The notes beneath the pieces are model-generated. The model had not been told where the DNA came from. It was given only the letters and a program-made list of their open reading frames with translations, and searched no databases. The position numbers and the translations under genes were made by a program. Below, piece by piece: positions 1-7,001 of a stretch of DNA of 29,434 nucleotides (the stretch's first letter is position 1; every line of letters begins with the position of its first letter). The stretch covers positions 1 to 29,434 of the forward strand of contig CALCRU010000002.1 in NCBI GenBank assembly GCA_937894335.1, read 5' to 3'. Source of the DNA: an uncultured Treponema sp. (lineage in GTDB: Bacteria > Spirochaetota > Spirochaetia > Treponematales > Treponemataceae).

Positions 1-33
1 AAAAAACCCCCCGCCACTCAACGAGGACAGGGG
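1..33 (-). terminator. Intrinsic terminator of the lipoprotein operon (cut by window edge)
   Basis: Read on the minus strand, CCCC-T-GTC-CTC can pair with GAG-(T)-GGC-(G)-GGGGG around a GTT loop. This gives about 11 pairs with two one-base bulges, followed immediately by six T residues (plus-strand A1-A6). It lies about 125 nt after the stop codon at 159, and no other minus-strand gene ends in between. The T-tract may continue beyond the window. Confidence 0.6.
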
Positions 34-158
34 AAAAAGGAGAGGAGGATGCAGAAATCATGCTTTGCGGCTGTGTTAAAAGCTTATCTCTTGCAACTAT
101 ATAACGCCCCTCCAGAGCCAAAGTTACAGAAAAATTTGGATTTTATAAAAGATTCTGT

Positions 159-1319
159 CTAGTATCCTGTAACCTCTTCAAAAGTAAAGGATTTAACCTT
201 TCCAATTTCTTCTGTAGCGGTATCGTAGTACATGCATGCAAAACGCTGGAGGTTCCGCGAATTTATGAAATATATTCGGCTTCCGCGCACATACACGGTT
301 TCGGTATAGTCAAAACTGAACTTGGCGATTTTGCAAAGTTCCCCCTTTTCAACATCCAGTTTCCAGATTTCATTGTTTCCCCATCTACCAAAAACCGCAT
401 AAAGCTCACCCCTAATTTCAACCATGCGGAATAGAAACATTCCCTCCGGATCATTATAGGGCAGGGGAATCTCTGCATAAGGCTCTGTCATATTATCCGT
501 CTTATATATCACTATATTAGGATACCAAGGGGCTATGTCATCGTTAACAACAATAAAATCATCATACACGCATAGAACGCTCATAACTTCATAGGTTGAA
601 TTCTTTTTCATTGGAAATGTTTTAAATTTCTCTACCTTGCCAGTGCCTCCGTCAAACTTGGCGATATAATTGAAATCCTTATATTGGTAGGACATCCAAT
701 AATTACCATTCTTATCAGCGTGTGGAGTAAACACATTGCCACTTGTGTATATGGGAATTGTTATGCCCCTAGCACTTACCCTGCCAGTTTCGCTGTCAAA
801 GAAATTTACACTACATGTCTCACTCCCGTTCGCATAGCCAAAAGTCTCAATCATACCGTACCGGCTCTTCAACTCGTTGTTGTTGTTCAGGTTGGCAAAT
901 GTCCCATTCACGGCATTTTTCGTTACGGTGACTTTTCCAGTTTCCGCATCAAGGCAGCCTATCAGTCCACTGGACTCGCCTGCATCGTAGTATTTTGTCG
1001 GACTTCCCATTTCTACCGCCCTCCAGTTGGAAAGCCCGTGGTTTCCTGCAAAGAAGGCCCAGTCATGCACGACTTCGTTCTCCCAGTCATACACGACAAA
1101 GATGTCTCCTGCCTCCTTCATTCTCTTGCTCCCAAATGTTACACTCTGTTGGTACACGGGCATCGTTATCACTATCGGGTCATTCAGCTCTGCAAACGGC
1201 TCCATGGAAGTCTTTGTCACTATATGGGAAATATCGCTTTCGGTCATAAACAAGCCGTCGCAGGAAACCAAAAACATGATGACGGACAATAACAGAATGC
1301 ACAAAAAATTCTTTTTCAT
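159..1319 (-). CDS. Predicted lipoprotein with propeller-like repeats
   Basis: I do not recognise a named family. The N-terminus is a lipoprotein signal (KK, a hydrophobic stretch, then LVSC), so Cys20 should be lipidated and the protein membrane-anchored outside the cytoplasm. The remaining ~365 residues are aromatic-rich beta-type sequence with a recurring D-x-x-T/K-G-x-V/L turn (near residues 124, 176, 225 and 326, and a weaker copy near 370). This is the look of a beta-propeller of the quinoprotein/TolB kind, and I infer a binding rather than an enzymatic role. The start is fixed by AGGAGG 6 nt before the ATG. It is the second gene of a pair, starting 17 nt after the stop of the upstream lipoprotein gene, so the two are probably co-transcribed and may act together at the envelope. 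Confidence 0.8.
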   Translation of the reverse strand: MKKNFLCILLLSVIMFLVSCDGLFMTESDISHIVTKTSMEPFAELNDPIVITMPVYQQSVTFGSKRMKEAGDIFVVYDWENEVVHDWAFFAGNHGLSNWRAVEMGSPTKYYDAGESSGLIGCLDAETGKVTVTKNAVNGTFANLNNNNELKSRYGMIETFGYANGSETCSVNFFDSETGRVSARGITIPIYTSGNVFTPHADKNGNYWMSYQYKDFNYIAKFDGGTGKVEKFKTFPMKKNSTYEVMSVLCVYDDFIVVNDDIAPWYPNIVIYKTDNMTEPYAEIPLPYNDPEGMFLFRMVEIRGELYAVFGRWGNNEIWKLDVEKGELCKIAKFSFDYTETVYVRGSRIYFINSRNLQRFACMYYDTATEEIGKVKSFTFEEVTGY

Positions 1320-1336
1320 TTTTCCTCCTCCTTTGT

Positions 1337-2575
1337 TTAATAATTCTTATATTCCGTTATGGGTGTCGTTGAAAATGTCAGTTCAAAATGTTCGGGAAAA
1401 ATTATGGGCATGCATTGTGAAAAATCATAATTTCCGTTAGCCTCTACCCAAGAGCGCCAAACTATCTGAGAACAGTAGAAGGAATTTGTCCACCACTTCT
1501 CCTGAAGGACACCACTAAGGAGAACTGTATCAACAATATCTCCAACAAGGCTATATGGAGTTCCAACATGTTCCTCCGCATAACGAACAGCTTTATCGGC
1601 ATCTCCTGCAGACGAAGAAAAATCAAACCAGATATACGGAAAAATCCATAACCATCGTATCTTTACAACTTTTTTCCGCATCTGAAGTATTTTAACATGC
1701 TGAGCAGACCCATTGGAATTTCCCGCCCAGTATGCAAGAGGTTCCTTTTGTACACCATCAATTTTTCCTTTCCATGTGACAGACTTTCCATCATTCGGCC
1801 AGGCGGAAATTGTTGTTTTACTAAGCCCATCTTCCTCCCATTTTGGATTCCACGAATCCTCGCTCATCATTGCAGCATGTCCGATATAAAGTCCCCAACC
1901 AGAAGATGTTACAGAAGACGAATCTCTGCAGATGAGTACCCTTCCCTTCTTATAGGCGGCTTTAAATTTTTGAACAGATGCAGGGTTAAGGTCGTTCGAA
2001 TGAAGCTCCACCAAATCACCTTTCGATGATGAGGAAGACCTTTCACTAGAGGAAGACTTTTCCAAATTCCAAGCCACTTCCGCTTGTTTCAAAAGAGAGG
2101 TGCGTTTTTTTATATACAGAGAGAGGAATAGACCACCTGAATTGTTCACGGCAGAAGAACGATTCGCAAGCTCGCGCATTGAACTCAACGCTTCATTATC
2201 AATTTTTATTATTTCAAGCAGTTCTTCATCTTTTTCAAGAACTTCAGTCGCATGTTCAATCTCCTGATTCTGATACTGTTCAAATATGCTCTTTTGAACA
2301 TCTGCATCTAACTCTGAAAATTTAATAGAGTTTCCATCTTCATCCTGCATATCACAATCTTCAAGAAAGTCCATGCAGGGGGCATCATCCAAGGCACTTC
2401 TTCCGTAGGAAAGATTCGCCCACATATTCATGTTTTTCACATACTCTGTAGCAACACCTTTTGGTGTGGTATCATGCACTACAGACTCTGTTTCTTCAAG
2501 CAAAGGCTGAGAGCATGACAAGAAAAATCCGCCTGCACACACCAAACCAACAATCAAAGCATTTGTTCTTTTCAT
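1337..2575 (-). CDS. Lipoprotein with permuted papain-like (YiiX/YebB, NlpC/P60-related) domain
   Basis: This is a 412-residue predicted lipoprotein (lipobox FLSC, Cys21). Residues ~25-185 are charged and probably helical, and are followed by a Ser-rich linker (~174-186) and a C-terminal domain. That domain carries the circularly permuted papain-fold signature: the His motif comes first (GLYIGHAAM, His233), then HVGTPYS (~336-342), then the Cys motif YCSQIVWRSW (Cys368). Members of this fold (Pfam family of YiiX/YebB, peptidase C92) are amidases or peptidases acting on cell wall or lipid-linked amides; the substrate here is unknown. I chose the ATG at 2575 over a longer in-frame start at 2617 because GGAGG lies 5 nt upstream and the signal peptide begins there. 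The downstream lipoprotein gene follows after 17 nt. Confidence 0.78.
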   Translation of the reverse strand: MKRTNALIVGLVCAGGFFLSCSQPLLEETESVVHDTTPKGVATEYVKNMNMWANLSYGRSALDDAPCMDFLEDCDMQDEDGNSIKFSELDADVQKSIFEQYQNQEIEHATEVLEKDEELLEIIKIDNEALSSMRELANRSSAVNNSGGLFLSLYIKKRTSLLKQAEVAWNLEKSSSSERSSSSSKGDLVELHSNDLNPASVQKFKAAYKKGRVLICRDSSSVTSSGWGLYIGHAAMMSEDSWNPKWEEDGLSKTTISAWPNDGKSVTWKGKIDGVQKEPLAYWAGNSNGSAQHVKILQMRKKVVKIRWLWIFPYIWFDFSSSAGDADKAVRYAEEHVGTPYSLVGDIVDTVLLSGVLQEKWWTNSFYCSQIVWRSWVEANGNYDFSQCMPIIFPEHFELTFSTTPITEYKNY

Positions 2576-2608
2576 TTTTCCTCCAAACTTTTTTGTCGCG
2601 ACATGAAA

Positions 2609-2636
2609 ATTATGCACGCTTTTTCTTACAGCGCAA
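2609..2636 (-). promoter_or_regulatory. Sigma70-type promoter of the lipoprotein operon
   Basis: On the minus strand, TTGCGC (2631-2636), a 16-bp spacer and CATAAT (2609-2614) lie 34 nt before the start codon at 2575, leaving room for the GGAGG site. The tandem palindrome at 2654-2686 sits just upstream of the -35. Assigned by motif only. Confidence 0.5.
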
Positions 2637-2653
2637 GATGATTTTAAAAGAAA

Positions 2654-2686
2654 TAACCGCGGTTACCGAAAAAATAACCGCGGTTA
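2654..2686. promoter_or_regulatory. Tandem palindromic operator candidate, two TAACCGCGGTTA sites
   Basis: Two identical perfect 12-bp palindromes, TAACCGCGGTTA, lie at 2654-2665 and 2675-2686. Their centres are exactly 21 bp apart (two helical turns), so both faces are in phase. Flanks are also shared (AAA before, C after). Relative to the predicted start of transcription near 2602, the centres fall at about -58 and -79, where an activator would bind. No regulator gene is present in the window and I cannot assign the site to a family. Confidence 0.6.
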
Positions 2687-2728
2687 CTGGATGTTTTGTA
2701 TAGCGTTAAAATATGGGAATTATTTCTA

Positions 2729-4414
2729 TTACAACTTTATCTGATTCAGGGCAGAAACAAGGGCGTTAATGCCGGCTCGTCCTACGCTGGTTGATTTTCC
2801 TGCACCCCAGTAGTCGTTTCCGTCTTCGCAGGTAATCTGAACATAAGCAATGGCTGAGGTATTGTTTCCCGTGCCCACTGAATGTTCGTGGAATGCGGTA
2901 ATCGTAAACTTTGGAGCAGGAGTTGCACCCAAGGCTGTTGCAAAAGCGTCAATGGGACCGTTACCCTTGTCGCCCACAGTATACTGACTTCCCTTCCACA
3001 TAACCACGCCACGGCACAGTGTAGTCTCGTCAGATTTTCCCTCAAGGTGAGTTTCTGCCAAATCTACAATTTCAAGGTTGCCCTTTGCCTCAAGCCATGT
3101 TCTGTTAAAGATGTCGTAAATTTCTTCAGTCTTAAGTTCACGCTGAGCGCTGTCTGCCGCAGTCTTTACCGCCGCACCCAAAGCAGGATGCATTGCCTTT
3201 GGAATTGAAAGACCGTAGTCCTGCTCCAGAATGAATGCCGCACCACCCTTTCCGCTCTGACTGTTTATGCGGATTATTCCTTCGTACTGGCGACCAATGT
3301 CGTGGGGGTCAATAAGCAGATAGGGAACATCCCACAGTGCGTTTTTGTCCATCTTTGCACGGGCGGCCATTCCCTTGCGAATTGCGTCCTGATGGCTTCC
3401 GCTGAATGCTGTAAAGACAAGGTCTCCCACATAGGGCGTTCGGGGAGGAATTTCCATTTCGGTAAACTCAGTGTATTTTTCTCCAAGGGTAACAATGTCC
3501 CTAAGATCAAGTTCGGGGTCTATGCCCTGACTGAACATATTAAGGGCTACAGTTACAACATCAAGATTACCCGTGCGTTCTCCATTACCAAAGAGGCAGC
3601 CTTCTACACGGTCTGCTCCAGCAAGAAGTCCCAGTTCGCAGGAGGCAACACCAGTACCGCGGTCGTTGTGACAGTGGGTGCTTATAATTACAGAATCGCG
3701 GTTTGTAATGTGACTTGCAAAGTATTCAATCTGGTCTGCATAGACATTTGGTGTGGAGCATTCTACGGTTGTGGGAAGGTTAAGAATTATCTTGTTGTCA
3801 GGAGAACATCCCCACTCATTTTTTACTGCCTCACAAATTTCCACAGCGTAATCAATCTCCGTCATGGAAAAACTTTCGGGGGAATACTCTAGGCGGATTT
3901 TCTTTTTTTCTTCTTCGGACAGGCAGCTTTTAATGCACTTTACACCGTCAACAGCAATTTTTTTGATTTCTTCTTTTGACTTGTTAAAGGTGTATTTTCT
4001 CTGCGCAGGAGAAGTTGAATTGTATATGTGGAAGATTGCTTTAGGAGCCCCCTTAAGACAGTCAATAGTGCGGCGAACCAACTGCTCACGAGCCTGACAA
4101 AGAACCTGAATGGTAACATCATCGGGAATGCGATTTTCTTCTATGAGTCTGCGAATAAATTCGTATTCAGTGTCGCTTGCGGCAGGGAAACCTACTTCTA
4201 TTTCCTTAAAGCCAACCTTTACCAACATGTCAAAAAAGGCAAGCTTTGTTTCTATTCCCATTGGATTTACCAAAGCCTGATTTCCGTCACGCAAATCAAC
4301 AGAACACCACAGTGGAGCCTTTGTAATTTTAGCAGCAGGCCACTTGCGCTCCGTAAGCGGAATGTCAGCAATTGCCGCATACTTGCCATTAGGATTCATA
4401 CTTACTTTACTCAT
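2729..4414 (-). CDS. leuA: 2-isopropylmalate synthase (long, yeast/actinobacterial-type LeuA)
   Basis: First committed step of leucine synthesis: acetyl-CoA plus 2-oxoisovalerate to 2-isopropylmalate, in the cytoplasm. The 561-residue product matches the long LeuA class. The HMGL-like TIM barrel comes first, with DLRDGNQAL (Arg42, Asp43 and Asn45) and the metal-binding HCHND (His247, His249) plus LFGNGERTGN. A C-terminal LeuA regulatory domain (~430-560) binds leucine in this family. The ATG at 4414 is chosen over one 12 codons upstream because AAGGAG precedes it by 7 nt and the upstream codons fall in the leader hairpin. It is preceded by a ~270-nt leader containing a leucine attenuator, so it should be controlled both by attenuation and by leucine feedback. 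No other leu gene lies in the window. No clear terminator follows. Confidence 0.96.
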   Translation of the reverse strand: MSKVSMNPNGKYAAIADIPLTERKWPAAKITKAPLWCSVDLRDGNQALVNPMGIETKLAFFDMLVKVGFKEIEVGFPAASDTEYEFIRRLIEENRIPDDVTIQVLCQAREQLVRRTIDCLKGAPKAIFHIYNSTSPAQRKYTFNKSKEEIKKIAVDGVKCIKSCLSEEEKKKIRLEYSPESFSMTEIDYAVEICEAVKNEWGCSPDNKIILNLPTTVECSTPNVYADQIEYFASHITNRDSVIISTHCHNDRGTGVASCELGLLAGADRVEGCLFGNGERTGNLDVVTVALNMFSQGIDPELDLRDIVTLGEKYTEFTEMEIPPRTPYVGDLVFTAFSGSHQDAIRKGMAARAKMDKNALWDVPYLLIDPHDIGRQYEGIIRINSQSGKGGAAFILEQDYGLSIPKAMHPALGAAVKTAADSAQRELKTEEIYDIFNRTWLEAKGNLEIVDLAETHLEGKSDETTLCRGVVMWKGSQYTVGDKGNGPIDAFATALGATPAPKFTITAFHEHSVGTGNNTSAIAYVQITCEDGNDYWGAGKSTSVGRAGINALVSALNQIKL

Positions 4415-4430
4415 ATCATTTCTCCTTACA

Positions 4431-4450
4431 ATGTGGCACGGATGCCACAT
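4431..4450 (-). promoter_or_regulatory. Perfect hairpin beside the leuA ribosome-binding site
   Basis: ATGTGGCA and TGCCACAT form a perfect 8-bp stem with a 4-nt loop (as DNA, a 20-bp palindrome). It ends 3 nt before the AAGGAG of leuA. It could be a translational control or mRNA-stabilising hairpin, or a protein-binding operator. Structure is seen; function is inferred. Confidence 0.5.
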
Positions 4451-4559
4451 CAGTTTGTTTACAAATTAAATATGTAAGTTTTTGCACAAGCGAAAACTTA
4501 GGGTCCAAAAATACAGGGAAGTAATCTTTGGACACTTACATGCAAATTTTTGCGTAACG
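4451..4559 (-). other. leuA leader segment between attenuator and RBS hairpin
   Basis: No ORF worth calling. It holds further inverted repeats: GTCCAAA/TTTGGAC (4503-4509 and 4527-4533) with a 17-nt loop, and AAGTTTT/AAAACTT nearer leuA (about 4479-4502). Transcription that passes the attenuator would carry these structures. No convincing second promoter was found here. Confidence 0.4.
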
Positions 4560-4593
4560 AAAAAAAAAGACCCGCCGCCGAAGCAACAGGTCT
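4560..4593 (-). terminator. Leucine attenuator terminator
   Basis: On the minus strand, AGACCTGTTGC, a TTCG tetraloop and GCGGCGGGTCT form an 11-pair stem with no mismatch (three G-U pairs), followed by nine T residues. It lies 36 nt after the stop of the Leu-rich leader peptide and ~145 nt before leuA. An 8-base segment of the leader coding region (4632-4639) is perfectly complementary to its loop and inner stem. That segment plus GACGGT just downstream can also sequester the 5' arm, giving an alternative antiterminator. Confidence 0.88.
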
Positions 4594-4628
4594 GTTAAGT
4601 GCATGTAAAAAACACCGTCAAACTACCT

Positions 4629-4685
4629 TCAGCTTCGGCTTGCCTTAGAGGAAAAAAGAAGAAGTAGTAGTTCATTGCGTTTCAT
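4629..4685 (-). CDS. leuL: Leucine leader peptide (attenuation peptide)
   Basis: An 18-residue ORF reads MKRNELLLLLFSSKASRS, with five consecutive Leu codons (CTA CTA CTT CTT CTT, codons 6-10). It precedes an attenuator terminator and leuA on the same strand. By analogy with the enteric leu leader, ribosome stalling at Leu codons under leucine shortage would leave codons 16-18 (GCCGAAGC) free. These pair with GCTTCGGC in the terminator and allow read-through. With leucine plentiful, the ribosome reaches the stop, covers codons 16-18, and the terminator forms. No Shine-Dalgarno precedes the ATG. The -10 TACACT ends 6 nt before it, so the transcript probably begins at or next to the start codon. 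The sequence elements are seen; the mechanism is inferred. Confidence 0.88.
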   Translation of the reverse strand: MKRNELLLLLFSSKASRS

Positions 4686-4691
4686 GTTTAG

Positions 4692-4721
4692 AGTGTAGCA
4701 CATAAGGCATTCTAATGTCAA
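4692..4721 (-). promoter_or_regulatory. leuL-leuA promoter
   Basis: On the minus strand, a consensus -35 TTGACA (4716-4721), an 18-bp spacer and TGC-TACACT (-10 at 4692-4697, extended TGN) squeeze into the 40 bp between the DUF4954 stop codon and the leader ATG. The -10 ends 6 nt before that ATG. The 12-mer ATGTGCTACACT recurs exactly at the cyclo-ligase promoter (10393-10404). Confidence 0.75.
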
Positions 4722-4725
4722 TGCA

Positions 4726-6948
4726 CTAGCGTAACTTTTTAAACAGCTTCTCAAGGTTGGTGTTAAAGTCGTCAGTGGCTTCTCTAAGTTCCCTAAGGAA
4801 GGAGTTTTCACTTAGCGTTCCAAGCACGGCTTCAACTTCTTCCTTATTGCGGAAAGTTATTGAACGGAAGAAGTCTGTGTAGTCCTTTTCCCTTGAAGAA
4901 ATTGAAGACTCCAGCATTTCAAACGAAACAAATGCAACATCCCTCGTAATGTCAGAAAAAATTTCCGAAGTAAATTCCCTCAGGGGGCGAGAATAGAGTC
5001 GTTCAAAAATGTAAAGAGCGTACCGAGCCTTGTAGTCAATGTAAAGTTTCTGGCACTCGTCGTAGAAGGCATGCACTTCCTTCCAGCTGTTAATCTGATT
5101 TTCCTTTATAAGTGTAAAAAGTTCCTGCACTTTCTGCTCAGGAATAATCTGTCCGCCTGCATTAACCCACTGGGTAAACAGAGGAATCTCTTCCAAAGAT
5201 GAAAGATCTTCTTCTGCAAGGCTTTCCTTTCCGTTGAATGAACACCATGTAATAAGTGCATCGGCGGCAAAGTATTTTAACACCCTGCGGTAGGCCCTGT
5301 ATCCTTGAAGAGGCTTATAAATTACCGCACCATATTTTTTCTGACATCGGTCATCAGAAAGAAGAAACTGGGAATACTGAGCATGATGCAGAAAATCTTT
5401 TGCAACAGAAAGTCCTTCATCCGCAGAAACAGAAAGGGCCTTTGTCCTGTATTCAGAAATTACATCTGGCTCGGCATTGTAAACTGTCATTTTTTTGCAG
5501 GAGTCTTCGTCAAGAATAAGGTAACGGTAAGTAAGTTCTATAATCCTATCCAAGGCGCATAGAGCTTCCTGCATAGTGTCAGGTGCAAAGGGATCAGTTT
5601 CTATGTGCTGAACTTTTACAATTCTCTTGTCTCTGGATGCAAACTTAAAGCGGTTTCTTTCTATTGCAAACATGTTGTAGAGGAACCAGTATCCTGGAAT
5701 AATGTGCACCGTTCCGTCTTCAGGACTTGCGGCAACAAGACTAAAGGGATAGGTTATGTTTAGTTCGTTCTTATAGCTACCCTTAGCAACAAGTACAAAA
5801 GAAGCAAACTTAGAGTCATACTTAAAGTCGCAGCACAGCCCAGGCCAGAATCCTCTTCCGGCAATCATTTCGCCATCGGGTGAACGGGAGTTGTGGTTTG
5901 AGCCGATTGTAGCAGCAGAGGCAATGTTGCTCTGTCCCTGCAATGTAGAGGCAATCAGGAATGATGAATTGTGATGCTGTTCGTGGAAAGGGAAAATCAA
6001 ATTGTTAAGAAGTTCACAGCATGATACGGTAGAGTTGTCTCCCAGTACGGAATTTAAAAGACGGGCACCATACTTTAACTGGCAGTTTCGTCCTATAACA
6101 AAGCGTACCGCTACAGCCTGATAGAAGACCCTGCTTCCGAATCCCATTATTCCGTTTACAAGTTCAACTCCCTCTCCAATCTGACTAGGTTCTTCTGGAG
6201 AGGAAAGCACTGTTATGTTCTTAAGTTTAAATGCACCCTTTATGTAGGCATTGCTTCCGATTTTTGCATCCTTGATGAGGGTACAGTTTTTTATTACGGC
6301 ATCGTCGCTTACAATTCCGTAAGTATTGTTTTTTTTGTCGTTGCCGCTTTCGGTAAGTTCCACAAAGCGCTGCATCAGAAGTTTGTCTTCGCGGTAACGG
6401 GACCAGAGAAATGCATCAGCAGGAATCATTGTCTCGAAGGGAAGCACAGAGCGGTTTCCGTTTTCGTTACCAACTCCAATCCATATGCGGATATCTTCGC
6501 TTTCTCCTTCCTTTAAAATTCCGTTTCCAAACTTGGAATGTTTAGTGCAGGACATTTCCTGAATGTTAAAAAGCATTACCCTGTTGCCAATGCGATAGTT
6601 TACAAGATAGCTTACATTTTTTACCACACAGTCATCGCCCAAAACCACATTGCTCAGCATGGAATGATATATACCAGTGTCAAGTTCAAGGTCGTGGTAT
6701 TTTAAAGTTGCGGCTCTTATTTTTCCAAGTACCACCCATCCAGAAAATTCACTCTGAACAATCTGACTGGCGTTAAAGGCTCCTTCTTCTTCTGGCACAA
6801 ATACATTTTCCCAAGATGAGTCAGAAGAAATGTTTCTGTTTTTAATGAGGATTTCCTTTTCGTTCTCTGTAAGGTGACGCTTACCCTCAAGAACAGTGTT
6901 TGGGGGCAGTTCTGCCTTTAGGGCGGATTTTAAACTTACCTGTGCCAT
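4726..6948 (-). CDS. DUF4954 family protein, left-handed beta-helix type
   Basis: The 740-residue protein matches DUF4954, a family of spirochaetes and Bacteroidetes with no established function. The first ~400 residues show loose hexapeptide-style periodicity (short I/V/L-G/N-x-x turns such as VVLGDDCVVKN, AKIGSNAYIKG, SVLGDNSTVSC), as in the left-handed beta-helix of sugar-nucleotide and acyltransferases. A conserved-looking NHNSRSPDGEM segment lies near residue ~350. The last ~300 residues are helical and charged. There is no signal peptide, so it is cytoplasmic. A role in sugar or nucleotide-sugar metabolism is a guess from the fold. TATAAT ends 6 nt before the ATG with no Shine-Dalgarno, suggesting a leaderless message. 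The stop codon abuts the leu promoter and no separate terminator exists, so its transcripts must run into the leu attenuator. Confidence 0.85.
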   Translation of the reverse strand: MAQVSLKSALKAELPPNTVLEGKRHLTENEKEILIKNRNISSDSSWENVFVPEEEGAFNASQIVQSEFSGWVVLGKIRAATLKYHDLELDTGIYHSMLSNVVLGDDCVVKNVSYLVNYRIGNRVMLFNIQEMSCTKHSKFGNGILKEGESEDIRIWIGVGNENGNRSVLPFETMIPADAFLWSRYREDKLLMQRFVELTESGNDKKNNTYGIVSDDAVIKNCTLIKDAKIGSNAYIKGAFKLKNITVLSSPEEPSQIGEGVELVNGIMGFGSRVFYQAVAVRFVIGRNCQLKYGARLLNSVLGDNSTVSCCELLNNLIFPFHEQHHNSSFLIASTLQGQSNIASAATIGSNHNSRSPDGEMIAGRGFWPGLCCDFKYDSKFASFVLVAKGSYKNELNITYPFSLVAASPEDGTVHIIPGYWFLYNMFAIERNRFKFASRDKRIVKVQHIETDPFAPDTMQEALCALDRIIELTYRYLILDEDSCKKMTVYNAEPDVISEYRTKALSVSADEGLSVAKDFLHHAQYSQFLLSDDRCQKKYGAVIYKPLQGYRAYRRVLKYFAADALITWCSFNGKESLAEEDLSSLEEIPLFTQWVNAGGQIIPEQKVQELFTLIKENQINSWKEVHAFYDECQKLYIDYKARYALYIFERLYSRPLREFTSEIFSDITRDVAFVSFEMLESSISSREKDYTDFFRSITFRNKEEVEAVLGTLSENSFLRELREATDDFNTNLEKLFKKLR

Positions 6949-6954
6949 GTTTCC

Positions 6955-6983
6955 ATTATACGGAGTTTCTTTTTTGAGGGCAA
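6955..6983 (-). promoter_or_regulatory. DUF4954 gene promoter (leaderless)
   Basis: TTGCCC (6978-6983), a 17-bp spacer and consensus TATAAT (6955-6960), then GGAAAC and the ATG at 6948. The -10-to-ATG gap of 6 nt puts the transcription start at or beside the start codon. Confidence 0.65.
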
Positions 6984-6988
6984 TATGC

Positions 6989-6994
6989 TATACT
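6989..6994 (+). promoter_or_regulatory. M16-like gene -10 element (leaderless)
   Basis: The extended -10 TGC-TATACT at 6986-6994 is followed by TACCCAT and the ATG at 7002 (7-nt gap), with no Shine-Dalgarno. It lies 5 bp from the -35 of the divergent promoter, so the two promoters overlap within 53 bp and probably compete for polymerase. Confidence 0.6.
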
Positions 6995-7001
6995 TACCCA
7001 T

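Noticed and set aside
126..158. ACAGAA/TTCTGT inverted repeat just after the first lipoprotein gene
   Set aside because: Only 6 bp with a 21-nt AT-rich loop and no T-tract; the hairpin at 1-33 is a far better terminator.
49..162. Plus-strand 37-codon ORF behind an AAGGAGAGGAGG run
   Set aside because: It is antisense to the 3' region of the lipoprotein operon, has no recognisable promoter or similarity, and its last purine run touches the ATG. A 37-codon ORF with a chance SD is not enough to call a gene.
684..1292. Long plus-strand ORF antisense to the first lipoprotein gene
   Set aside because: It lies opposite a gene with a signal peptide and good SD, lacks its own SD, and shows no domain-like sequence; likewise the 196-codon ORF opposite leuA (3302-3892).
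4415..4725. T-box or leucine riboswitch as the explanation of the leuA leader
   Set aside because: No T-box bulge motif is seen, and the Leu5 leader peptide with matched antiterminator explains the leader directly.
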